Of a stretch of 5,608 nucleotides of DNA, positions 1 through 5,608 are shown in pieces. The notes under the pieces were generated by a model. The model ran no database searches and was not told the DNA's origin. It saw only the letters and a list, made by a program, of their open reading frames with translations. The stretch is taken from the NCBI GenBank assembly GCA_046727175.1, contig JBKPCD010000266.1, forward strand, positions 1 to 5,608, read 5' to 3'. Every line of letters begins with the position of its first letter. The first letter of the stretch is position 1. The position numbers and the translations under genes were made by a program. Source of the DNA: JBKPCD01 sp046727175 (GTDB taxonomy: Bacteria > Acidobacteriota > Vicinamibacteria > Vicinamibacterales > 2-12-FULL-66-21).

Positions 1-1346
1 ACGATCGCGAGGTTGGCCATGCGCACGTGCTTCGATGGTCCCTCCTCGATCAAGCTCACGCGCTGCACGCGCCCATCATCTCCAGGGAACCGGGCGTTGA
101 CCGTCTCGAGCAGACGCCGGTTGATCTCGTAAATGATTTCCAGATGCCGCGGCAGCAACGCCTCGAACCACCTGAGTGGCCATTTCTCGAGTGCCTCGGG
201 GAGCAATGTGTGATTCGTATATGCGAGCGTCCTCTGAGTGAGGTCCCACGCCGTGTCCCATCCCAGACCTGCGTCGTCCAGCAGAATCCGCATCAACTCG
301 GGGACGGCGAGCGTCGGGTGCGTATCATTGAGCTGAATCGCCACGTGGTCGGGAAGGGCAGTCCAATCGTTGTTGCTGCGTCGAAAGCGTCGTACGAGAT
401 CGGCCAGAGAGCAGGCGACCAGGAAGTACTCCTGCACGAACCGCAACCCCTGGCCCAGGCTGGTGGAGTCGTCCGGATACAGCACTCGCGTCAGAGACTC
501 GGCCTTGAGTGTGTCGGCTACCGCGCTGACGAAATCACCGTGGCTGAAGACCTGGAAATCGAAGTAGTCCGGTGCATGGGCGGCCCAGAGACGAAGCGTG
601 TTCACGGTCCTGCCGCCGTAACCGACGGCAGGGCGATCGAATGGCATCCCAATCAGCGTGGACGGCCGACCAACGATCGTGCGCAAGGTCCCACCGCTCA
701 CCTCGAACGAGCTCCCCAGCTTCACCTCAACTCTGTCCTGGGGGCGAGGGACCTCCCACGGATCGCGATGACGCAGCCAGTTGTCCGGTCGCTCTTGCTG
801 CCAGCCGTTGGAAATCGTTTGTCTGAAGAGACCGTACTCATATCGCAGACCGTACCCCATGGCCGGCAGCTGCATCGTCGCCATCGATTCGAGAAAACAC
901 GCCGCGAGCCGGCCTAGGCCGCCATTGCCGAGGCCGGCATCGGGTTCCTGCTCGAGGGCCCCGAGCCAGTCGACATCACCCTCGTTGATCGCATGCTTCG
1001 CGAGCGGGTCCAGCAGGAGATTCGTCACATTGTTTGCGAGCGAGCGACCGATGAGAAACTCCATCGAGAGGTAATACACACGCTTGGCATTCTCGCGCGC
1101 GTACGTGTTCTCGGTGTCAATCCATCTGTGCGTCAAGATGTCTCGCACGGAGCGGGCAAGAGCCTCGAAACGCTCACGTGCGGTGGTGGCTGCCGGATCG
1201 ACGACGTTGTCGAAGACGAGATGGCGCTCGTACAACGCGCTGTCCGTGCCCGAGAATTCGATCGGGCCTGAGGCGTACTGACGGAGACGCTTTGCGATGA
1301 CGTCGGACCCGGTGGTTGTCGGAGCCATCACGGCCTTTGTGTTCAT
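1..1346 (-). CDS. glgP: Glycogen phosphorylase, N-terminal part (3' end beyond window)
   Basis: This enzyme phosphorolyses alpha-1,4-glucan ends to glucose-1-phosphate in the cytoplasm (GT35 family, PLP-dependent). I translated the reverse strand by hand: the frame is open from ATG at 1346 to the window edge, giving 448 residues of an expected 800 or so. Family landmarks occur in order: VYYLSMEFLIGRSL at about 90-103; the glycine-rich DAGLGNGGLGRLAACFL at 136-152; GYGLRYEYGLF at 164-174; TVNTLRLW at 247-254; VLYPDDST at 288-295; QLNDTHP at 338-344 with His343 matching the active-site His; and TNHTLLPEALEKWP at 377-390. From memory, the PDDST loop resembles E. coli GlgP more than MalP, which has PNDN there. 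The PLP lysine and most of the phosphate site lie in the missing C-terminal half, so catalytic completeness is unseen. The start is 12 nt after the phosphatase stop, with GAGGA 9 nt upstream; an in-frame ATG at 1328 (Met7) is a weaker alternative. The pair is probably translationally coupled. Confidence 0.97.
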   Translation of the reverse strand, partial: MNTKAVMAPTTTGSDVIAKRLRQYASGPIEFSGTDSALYERHLVFDNVVDPAATTARERFEALARSVRDILTHRWIDTENTYARENAKRVYYLSMEFLIGRSLANNVTNLLLDPLAKHAINEGDVDWLGALEQEPDAGLGNGGLGRLAACFLESMATMQLPAMGYGLRYEYGLFRQTISNGWQQERPDNWLRHRDPWEVPRPQDRVEVKLGSSFEVSGGTLRTIVGRPSTLIGMPFDRPAVGYGGRTVNTLRLWAAHAPDYFDFQVFSHGDFVSAVADTLKAESLTRVLYPDDSTSLGQGLRFVQEYFLVACSLADLVRRFRRSNNDWTALPDHVAIQLNDTHPTLAVPELMRILLDDAGLGWDTAWDLTQRTLAYTNHTLLPEALEKWPLRWFEALLPRHLEIIYEINRRLLETVNARFPGDDGRVQRVSLIEEGPSKHVRMANLAI

Positions 1347-1355
1347 GGCGCTGGA

Positions 1356-1360
1356 TCCTC
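1356..1360 (-). promoter_or_regulatory. Ribosome binding site of glgP, overlapping the upstream stop
   Basis: On the minus strand GAGGA lies 9 nt before the ATG at 1346 and shares bases with the TGA stop of the histidine phosphatase (1361-1359). Ribosomes finishing the phosphatase therefore end on the glgP binding site. This supports coupled translation and the choice of the 1346 start. Confidence 0.7.
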
Positions 1361-2042
1361 AGGCTTCTACGTGACGGGTATCGTTCCAGAACCGGATCAC
1401 CGGCTGCGAGCGGCCGTGTTCGTAACCCAACGCACTGAAGCTCGCAGTGCTGAGCAGCAGGTATCTCGCGGCCGCGGGTGCCAGGCCCAGCCAGCGGGCG
1501 GCGAGCACGCGAAGGAAGTGGCCACTGGAAAAGACCAGGACATCTGCGGTGGCGGTTCGCACTCGACTCAACACGCCCTCAGCGCGCGCGGCGACCTGGT
1601 CCGGCGATTCTCCACCTGGGCACCCGTCGGTGAAGAGATCCCAATCCGGGCGTTCGACATGGATCTCGGCGGTACGACGGCCTTCGTATTCGCCGTAGTC
1701 CCATTCGAGCAGACCGCGATCGACTTCGGCGACTCCCCCGAAGCCGGCCAGGTCACACGTCCGCACCGCACGCTGTAACGGGCTGGTCAATACGCTCGCG
1801 AAGGTCAGCCCGAGCAGTCGCGACCCCAGCGCGCGGGCGTTTCGCTCGCCACGCTCGGTCAAGGGCAAATCGGTCAGCCCTGTATGCTGACCCGTGAGGC
1901 TCCACGCCGTTTCGCCATGACGGGCGAGGTAAAGGACGGGAAGTTCGGTACGCACGGTGTGGCTTTTGTGCAGGTCCTGTTCGTCCCGGCTGCTTAGAGA
2001 TCTTTCGGACAGCAGGTCGTTTTCGTTGCTCACTGTTGCCAT
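1359..2042 (-). CDS. Histidine phosphatase family protein (phosphoglycerate mutase-like, branch 1)
   Basis: A 227-residue cytoplasmic phosphatase of the histidine phosphatase superfamily, acting through a phosphohistidine intermediate. The core starts near residue 35. LARHGETAW has the RHG triad at 41-43, with His42 the predicted nucleophile. HTGLTDLPLTERG follows at 53-65, SPLQRAVRT at 87-95 supplies phosphate-binding Arg, and LLEWDYGEYEG at 111-121 has Glu113 as the likely acid/base. SSGHFLRVLAARWLG at 172-186 carries the second catalytic His175. The LEWDYGEYEG and GCPGGES patterns recall the sedoheptulose-bisphosphatase (SHB17/YK23-like) and broad-specificity group rather than true phosphoglycerate mutase, but substrate cannot be assigned. 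Residues 1-34 form a hydrophilic extension rich in Ser, Asp and Glu, longer than the usual few residues before the RHG strand. A strong AGGAG 9 nt upstream supports this ATG; a GTG at Val30 lacks an obvious site. Its neighbour glgP begins 12 nt downstream, suggesting a role around sugar phosphates (inference). Confidence 0.93.
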   Translation of the reverse strand: MATVSNENDLLSERSLSSRDEQDLHKSHTVRTELPVLYLARHGETAWSLTGQHTGLTDLPLTERGERNARALGSRLLGLTFASVLTSPLQRAVRTCDLAGFGGVAEVDRGLLEWDYGEYEGRRTAEIHVERPDWDLFTDGCPGGESPDQVAARAEGVLSRVRTATADVLVFSSGHFLRVLAARWLGLAPAAARYLLLSTASFSALGYEHGRSQPVIRFWNDTRHVEA

Positions 2043-2050
2043 CCGTCACT

Positions 2051-2057
2051 TCTCCTC
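2051..2057 (-). promoter_or_regulatory. Strong ribosome binding site of the histidine phosphatase
   Basis: The minus strand reads GAGGAGA here; its AGGAG core lies 9 nt before the ATG at 2042. It decides the start: it favours the long form with the 34-residue N-terminal extension over an internal GTG start at codon 30, which has no comparable site. Confidence 0.75.
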
Positions 2058-2214
2058 ATCACTGGCAGCGTGCACGTTGGTCGAGGATCGCCGGATCGCG
2101 CGAGCGGAGCCCTCGTATCGCACCGAGGATTGCTCATCATCCGACGTCGGTCAGTGGAGCAATCGGCGCGCCACCGTTCATGTGACGAAGACCTGCCCAC
2201 AATCCCTGTCCTCC

Positions 2215-2232
2215 GTTGCTGGATCCAGTGAC
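2215..2232. promoter_or_regulatory. Candidate operator: 18-bp imperfect palindrome
   Basis: The perfect 10-bp core CTGGATCCAG (2219-2228) is flanked by GT on one side and AC on the other after two mismatched positions, giving 14 symmetric positions of 18. Size and position, about 170-190 nt upstream of the phosphatase start, are compatible with a dimeric repressor site. No regulator gene is visible, a 10-bp palindrome could occur by chance in a gap this size, and no promoter was identified beside it, so this is tentative. Confidence 0.2.
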
Positions 2233-2326
2233 AATGACGGGCACCGCTTCGTTGGGGTGTACGTTCGCAGACACCCGCTGTTCGCGAAGACGCAGCGACG
2301 TGACGTCGGCAGAGGATCCTGACAAT
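2221..2326. repeat. Imperfect direct repeat pair, GGATCC(AG)TGACAAT
   Basis: Copy one is GGATCCAGTGACAAT at 2221-2235; copy two is GGATCCTGACAAT at 2314-2326. They are identical over 13 bases apart from a 2-nt insertion in the first copy, and their starts are 93 bp apart. Both lie in the only long intergenic gap. They could be paired protein-binding sites or a relic of duplication. The match is short, so chance is not excluded. Confidence 0.4.
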
Positions 2327-2394
2327 TGCGAGAACGGGGATTACCCCACGGGCGGATCTCGGCAGGGCCTGCCGGAGAACCAGGCAAATCGGGA

Positions 2395-2415
2395 GTCCGC
2401 CCTAGAAAGGCGGAC
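2395..2415 (-). terminator. Hairpin just after the hydrolase stop, possible terminator or 3'-end stabiliser
   Basis: A perfect 7-bp GC-rich stem (GTCCGCC / GGCGGAC) with a 7-nt loop starts 8 nt beyond the TAA of the hydrolase on the minus strand. No real U-tract follows (the RNA continues UCCCGAUUUG), so it is not a canonical intrinsic terminator. It may act with another factor, protect the 3' end, or attenuate read-through into the phosphatase gene. Two more small hairpins follow at 2360-2374 and 2336-2347. Confidence 0.45.
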
Positions 2416-2423
2416 ACGACAGG

Positions 2424-3326
2424 TTATGAAACCGGTTCTAGAGACAACTCGAACCGTCGAGAGATCCAGCCAAGCAGGTGTGCCAGGACTTCGTCGCGGT
2501 TGATCTCATTGAGCATCTCGTGTCGTCCACCCGGGTAGAAATCGTGGTCGATGTCGTGGATGCCGGCGTTGCGATAACGCTCCATCAACACCCGGACTCC
2601 TTCGAGTTGCTGGCCGACAGGATCCTTGCTGCCCGAGAACAGGTAGATGGGTAGGTCGTTCCGGATGTTGCGAAGAATGGCCGGGTCGGAGAGCCGCGGC
2701 GCAGCCGCCAAAAACGATGCAAAGGCCGCAGGCTGAAGGTTGGGAAAGCACAGCGGGTCGTTGATGAATGCATCGACGACTGAGCGATCGCGACTCAGCC
2801 AATCGGCCGGAGTCCGCGCTGGCTCGAACGAAGCGTTGAGAAGGTTGATGCCCCGTGGCGCTGAGCTCGCGAGACTCGCGATTCCGTCGAGCGCGCCCGA
2901 TCCGGAGAGGATGAGTCCATCGAGCTCCCGACTGTGATCGAGCACGTATCGTTGCGCGGCGAAGGACCCCATGCTGTGCCCGAACAGGATGAATGGCGCA
3001 TCGGGGTGTTCGTCCTTAGCGATACGGCTCAACCGAACCATGTCCTCCACGAGCAAATCAAATCCGCCTTCGCCGAAATCTCCGAGGTGCGCGGCAGAGG
3101 GCGCGGTGCGGCCGTGTCCACGGTGATCGTTTCCGTAGACAGTCAGGTCGGCTGACACCAGCACCTCGATCGCGCCGACGTACCGCCCGATATGTTCACC
3201 CATACCATGCGCGATCTGGACGACGCCGCGCACGGGGCCGCGGCTGTCCCATCGAGCGCACGCGATCTGCAATCCATCCGTGCTCGTGAATCGAAACTCA
3301 GTGGAAGGAATCGTGACCTTGCTCAT
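2424..3326 (-). CDS. Alpha/beta hydrolase, monoacylglycerol lipase / lysophospholipase-like (Hydrolase_4, S33-type)
   Basis: A 300-residue serine hydrolase with the complete alpha/beta fold signature. AHGMGEHIGRY at 39-49 is the oxyanion-hole motif typical of monoacylglycerol lipases and PldB-like lysophospholipases. YGNDHRGHGRT at 64-73 follows strand 4. GHSMGS at 116-121 is the nucleophile elbow with Ser118; SGSKDPVG at 231-238 supplies the acid Asp235; and GGRHEMLNE at 267-275 supplies His269. The lid region at about 145-215 is typical in length. There is no signal peptide or membrane segment, so it is predicted cytoplasmic. Family members cleave monoacylglycerols, lysophospholipids or other small esters; the substrate here cannot be read from sequence. 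Its ATG overlaps the glucokinase stop as ATGA (3326-3323), with AGGA 7 nt upstream of the ATG, which indicates translational coupling as third gene of the permease-glucokinase operon. A lipase-like enzyme in a glucose operon is unexpected; hydrolysis of acylated sugars is one guess. Confidence 0.93.
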   Translation of the reverse strand: MSKVTIPSTEFRFTSTDGLQIACARWDSRGPVRGVVQIAHGMGEHIGRYVGAIEVLVSADLTVYGNDHRGHGRTAPSAAHLGDFGEGGFDLLVEDMVRLSRIAKDEHPDAPFILFGHSMGSFAAQRYVLDHSRELDGLILSGSGALDGIASLASSAPRGINLLNASFEPARTPADWLSRDRSVVDAFINDPLCFPNLQPAAFASFLAAAPRLSDPAILRNIRNDLPIYLFSGSKDPVGQQLEGVRVLMERYRNAGIHDIDHDFYPGGRHEMLNEINRDEVLAHLLGWISRRFELSLEPVS

Positions 3327-4327
3327 GTCCAGTTCCTGACAGACTTAAGCGCGTCGAGCCCGTATGTCGCAGCGCCGAGCAATGCCGCACGAGTGGTGAT
3401 CACATGAACGGGAATACGCGTCATCAGGTCTTTGAAGCGGCCCTTGCGTGTGAAGGCGTCCATGAATGGCGGCTTCTGCAGCGCGCTCAACACGTGCAGA
3501 GCGACGCCGCCAGCTATATAGATCCCACCTGTCGCGAGAACCTTCAGCACGAGATTGCCGGCCTCGCTCGCCAGAATCGATACGAACATCTCGACTGTGG
3601 CCTGGCACAGCTCGCTCGAATTGTTCGAGTCAACGGCGGCGTCCACGATTGCCTTCGTCCGATCGTGCGCTGAGGCGATCGATTGGGCCACATCTGGCTG
3701 CTCCGGCATCTTCTCCGCGTCCCGAAGGTATTCATAGATGTTGGGAATGCCGATTCCGGAACAGACACGTTCGATGCCCACGTGGTCGAAGCGCTGGAGC
3801 AGGTATTGAAGCAATCGGATTTGCCGCTGATCCGTCGGCCCGAAATCCGAGTGACCACCCTCAGAGCTGTGGGCGACGTACTGCGAGCCGTTCCATGTGA
3901 GAAACGACTCGCCCAAACCCGTCCCCGGCGCAATGACGGCAATGGCGCCCTGGGGGACGGGCTCTCCGGCATTGAGCGTAATCAGGTCGCTTGCCTGCAA
4001 GACGGGCACGGCTCTCGCGATTGCCTCCAGATCGTTCATGAGGTGGACGGACTTGAGATTCAAATCTCTGGCAAGCGAGCGCTCATCCAGCACCCATGGC
4101 AAGTTGGTCGTTTTCACGTGGCCATCGATCACCGGTCCAGCCACGTCAAAGGACGCGACGTCAACGGAGAGCTTCGCCTGCGCGAGAAACTCTGCGACGA
4201 GCGCCTGTAGGCTCGGATAGTCCGCGCTGTGCACGTTGGTCTGCATGAGTGGTGCGTGCGGCCCGGATTCACTCGAGTAGATCGCGAGATCTGTTTTCGT
4301 GCCGCCGATGTCTCCCGCAATCAGCAT
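3323..4327 (-). CDS. glk: Glucokinase (E. coli Glk type, PF02685)
   Basis: ATP-dependent phosphorylation of glucose to glucose-6-phosphate in the cytoplasm. The protein is 334 residues, close to the 320 or so of E. coli Glk. It opens with the ATP-binding phosphate-1 motif GDIGGTKTDLAIY at 5-17. NLPWVLDE at 75-82 forms part of the sugar site. MNDLEAIARAVP at 97-108 contains the catalytic Asp99. APGTGLGESFL at 133-143 is the phosphate-2 motif; SEGGHSDFGP at 155-164 holds the glucose-contacting Glu156 and His159; CSGIGIPNIYEYL follows at 189-201, and GGIYIAGGVA at 267-276 is the adenosine-binding stretch. No ROK zinc-cysteine motif is present, so it is not a ROK kinase. The frame stays open upstream to a GTG at 4624, but that stretch is antisense-like overlap with the permease. 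The ATG at 4327 sits right before the first family residues and has GGAGG 5 nt upstream. It overlaps the permease stop by 7 nt and the hydrolase start by 4 nt. Confidence 0.97.
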   Translation of the reverse strand: MLIAGDIGGTKTDLAIYSSESGPHAPLMQTNVHSADYPSLQALVAEFLAQAKLSVDVASFDVAGPVIDGHVKTTNLPWVLDERSLARDLNLKSVHLMNDLEAIARAVPVLQASDLITLNAGEPVPQGAIAVIAPGTGLGESFLTWNGSQYVAHSSEGGHSDFGPTDQRQIRLLQYLLQRFDHVGIERVCSGIGIPNIYEYLRDAEKMPEQPDVAQSIASAHDRTKAIVDAAVDSNNSSELCQATVEMFVSILASEAGNLVLKVLATGGIYIAGGVALHVLSALQKPPFMDAFTRKGRFKDLMTRIPVHVITTRAALLGAATYGLDALKSVRNWT

Positions 4328-5608
4328 CGTCCCCTCCAGTCCGTTGTTCTGGCGCTGATGTGCCGTTCGCTGTTTGGCTTCGAGCCGCTCAGCGCGAAGA
4401 ACAAGATGTACGCATAACAGATCACCGGCACGAAGAACGCGTGCTGAATGCCAATATGGTCGGCAATCGTCCCTTGAATGAGCGGCAGGATCGCACCGCC
4501 GACGATGGCCATGTTCAGAATGCCGGAACCGCTGGCGGTCAGAGGTCCAAGCTCGGCCTCCCCAAGGCTGAAGATGGTGGGGAACATGATGGAGTTGAAA
4601 AGTCCGACGGCAAGAATGCTCCACATCGCGACGTGTCCGCTTGTGAGCATGGACGTCGTGACCAGCGATCCGGTGCAGATTGCACAGATGGCCAGCAGGT
4701 GCCCTGCCTTGATCCGTCGCAGCAGCGCCACTCCGAGGAATCGCCCGACTGCGCTGCCACCCCAGTAAAACGAGACATAACTGGCCGCAATCTTCGGGGT
4801 GAGGCCCGCAATGCCCGGTAGGCCGAGGTAGATCACCAGGAAGCTTCCGATGGAGACCTCTGCGCCGACGTACGCAAAGATTCCGAGTCCACCGAACAGC
4901 AGATTGGGGTGTCTCCAGACCGAGTCGTTGGTCTTGCCGTTCTGGCTGCTGGCTGGCGTTTGAATCGTCGGCAGCTTGGACATCGCGATCAGCAATGCCA
5001 GCAGAGTCAACGCAAGACCGATGACGACGTATGGGACGTTCACCGAGGCCGCTTGTTGCACGCGATACTGATGCAGCGCTGGCGCCGAAAGACGTTGCAA
5101 CTCCTGGATCGCCAGCGGCGAAGTGCTGAGGATCAGCAGCCCGCCGAGAGATGGGGCGATGGTCGTGCCGAGCGAATTGAACGCTTGTACCAGATCCAGG
5201 CGACTCGAGGCCGTTTCCGGCGTGCCGAGAACGACCACATACGGGTTGGCCGACACCTGCAGACCCGTGATCCCGGCGGCGAGAACGATGAGCGCAACCA
5301 GAAACAGCGCGAAGGATGCAGAAGACGCGGCCGGCACGAACAGGAATGCGCCGATGGCCATGCTGATGAGGCCCGCCACCATGGTCTTCTGATATCCGAT
5401 AGCGTTCACGATCTTCGACCAGGGAATCGAAAACAGGAAATACGCCGAGAAGAACGAGAACTGAATCAGCATGGCGCCCGCGTAGCTCAGGTCGAAGATC
5501 GACTTGAGGTGCGGCACCAGGATGTCATTCAGCGAGGTCAGAAAACCCCACATGAAGAACAACGTCGTGACGATGGCGAGGGGACGGGTGTAGCGTCCGG
5601 TAGTCGTC
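4321..5608 (-). CDS. gluP: FucP/GluP-family sugar:H+ symporter (MFS), 5' end beyond window
   Basis: An inner-membrane importer of glucose, galactose or a related hexose (MFS, fucose/glucose-galactose symporter family). The frame is open to the window edge; I read 428 residues, including 15 upstream of a TTG at 5562, beginning TTTGRYTRPLAIVTT. Family proteins run about 410-440 residues, so only a short N-terminal piece is missing. Numbered on the visible part: TM1 with FFMWGFLTSLNDILVPHLK at about 17-35 (family Asp28 in NDI); TM2 43-67; TM3 75-94; TM4 99-124 ending in GLQVSANPYV; TM5 139-160; TM6 191-211; a hydrophilic central loop 212-234; YVGAEVSIGSF at 246-256 in TM7; NSIMFPTIFSLG at 338-349. 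FucP has Glu (E135) where this protein has Gln117, which, as I recall, is the state in GluP-type glucose/galactose carriers; this and the adjacent glucokinase favour glucose over fucose (inference). The C-terminal tail (about 408-428) is polar and shares 7 nt with glk. Confidence 0.95.
   Translation of the reverse strand, partial: TTTGRYTRPLAIVTTLFFMWGFLTSLNDILVPHLKSIFDLSYAGAMLIQFSFFSAYFLFSIPWSKIVNAIGYQKTMVAGLISMAIGAFLFVPAASSASFALFLVALIVLAAGITGLQVSANPYVVVLGTPETASSRLDLVQAFNSLGTTIAPSLGGLLILSTSPLAIQELQRLSAPALHQYRVQQAASVNVPYVVIGLALTLLALLIAMSKLPTIQTPASSQNGKTNDSVWRHPNLLFGGLGIFAYVGAEVSIGSFLVIYLGLPGIAGLTPKIAASYVSFYWGGSAVGRFLGVALLRRIKAGHLLAICAICTGSLVTTSMLTSGHVAMWSILAVGLFNSIMFPTIFSLGEAELGPLTASGSGILNMAIVGGAILPLIQGTIADHIGIQHAFFVPVICYAYILFFALSGSKPNSERHISARTTDWRGRC
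4333..4337 (-). promoter_or_regulatory. Ribosome binding site of glk inside the end of the permease gene
   Basis: The minus strand has GGAGG here, 5 nt before the glk ATG at 4327 and inside the last codons of the permease. It decides the glk start against a much longer upstream extension of the same frame, and fits coupled translation through the shared ATGCTGA. Confidence 0.75.

Larger units (their letters stand above)
2043..2423. other. 381-nt intergenic region without a convincing gene
   Basis: This is the only sizeable gap in the window, lying between the hydrolase stop and the phosphatase start. It contains a GC-rich hairpin beside the hydrolase stop (2395-2415), two smaller inverted repeats (2360-2374, CGGCAG-type arms; 2336-2347, GGGG ATTA CCCC), perfect 10-bp palindromes at 2141-2150 (CCGACGTCGG) and 2219-2228 (CTGGATCCAG), an interrupted palindrome CGACG-TGA-CGTCG at 2296-2308, and an imperfect direct repeat (2221-2235 and 2314-2326). 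I found no clear -35/-10 pair on the minus strand. A TTG-started frame of 62 codons (2325-2137, minus) exists but lacks a ribosome binding site and any recognisable motif. The most likely role is the terminator/3' end of the upstream operon plus the promoter and operators of the phosphatase-glgP pair (inference). Confidence 0.6.

Noticed and set aside
27..917. 296-codon open frame on the plus strand
   Set aside because: It is the antisense shadow of glgP; the minus strand reads an unmistakable glycogen phosphorylase through the whole interval, and the plus-strand product has no recognisable motif.
1371..1778. 135-codon plus-strand frame opposite the phosphatase
   Set aside because: Antisense to a gene with both catalytic histidines and the full set of family motifs; low-complexity composition typical of a shadow frame.
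2141..2308. Palindromes CCGACGTCGG (2141-2150) and CGACG-TGA-CGTCG (2296-2308), sharing GACGTCGG, as a pair of operators
   Set aside because: The shared core is short and itself largely self-complementary, so two copies in a GC-rich 381-nt gap are not convincing without comparative data.
2137..2325. 62-codon minus-strand frame in the intergenic gap that could be a small protein
   Set aside because: It starts with TTG, has no visible Shine-Dalgarno site, its third-position GC (about 60%) does not stand out from background, and it resembles nothing I recognise. Orthologue conservation would be needed to revive it.
4328..4624. A 99-residue upstream extension of the glucokinase frame from a GTG at 4624
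   Set aside because: It overlaps the end of the permease gene, has no family similarity, and the ATG at 4327 has a good ribosome site and starts directly at the conserved N-terminus.
4249..4821. 190-codon plus-strand frame
   Set aside because: It lies antisense across the permease and glucokinase coding regions, both clearly supported by family motifs.
1..5608. CRISPR array, tRNA, rRNA, insertion sequence, defence or toxin-antitoxin system
   Set aside because: I saw no regularly spaced repeats, tRNA-like clover pattern, transposase motif or terminal inverted repeats; every gene belongs to a familiar metabolic family.

Overview
The window is a compact, one-directional bacterial sugar and glycogen catabolism locus. 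All five genes read on the minus strand, so transcription runs from high to low coordinates. Base composition looks moderately GC-rich (about 60% by eye), spacing is tight, and every visible start with upstream sequence has a Shine-Dalgarno site. An E. coli-type glucokinase and a FucP/GluP-type sugar permease point to a Gram-negative bacterium, such as a gammaproteobacterium or an acidobacterium. I cannot place it more precisely from sequence alone.

Layout in transcription order: (1) 5608-4321, a FucP/GluP-family sugar:H+ symporter missing only its extreme N-terminus at the window edge; (2) 4327-3323, glucokinase, overlapping the permease by 7 nt (ATGCTGA); (3) 3326-2424, an alpha/beta hydrolase of the monoacylglycerol lipase/lysophospholipase type, overlapping glucokinase by 4 nt (ATGA); (4) 2423-2043, a 381-nt gap with no convincing gene, holding a hairpin right after the hydrolase, further short inverted repeats and an imperfect direct repeat; (5) 2042-1359, a histidine phosphatase; (6) 1346-1, the N-terminal 448 residues of glycogen phosphorylase, cut by the window edge.

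Functionally, the permease imports glucose or a related hexose and glucokinase makes glucose-6-phosphate. Glycogen phosphorylase releases glucose-1-phosphate from storage glycogen or maltodextrins. The upstream three genes look like one translationally coupled operon. The phosphatase and phosphorylase look like a second coupled pair, either a separate unit or the distal part of the same transcript. The hydrolase and the histidine phosphatase have unknown substrates and are the least predictable parts.

I see no mobile element, CRISPR array, tRNA or rRNA, and nothing that amounts to a new defence or mobile system. The points worth a second look are the structured intergenic region, the histidine phosphatase coupled to glycogen phosphorylase, and the esterase-like gene embedded in a glucose-uptake operon.
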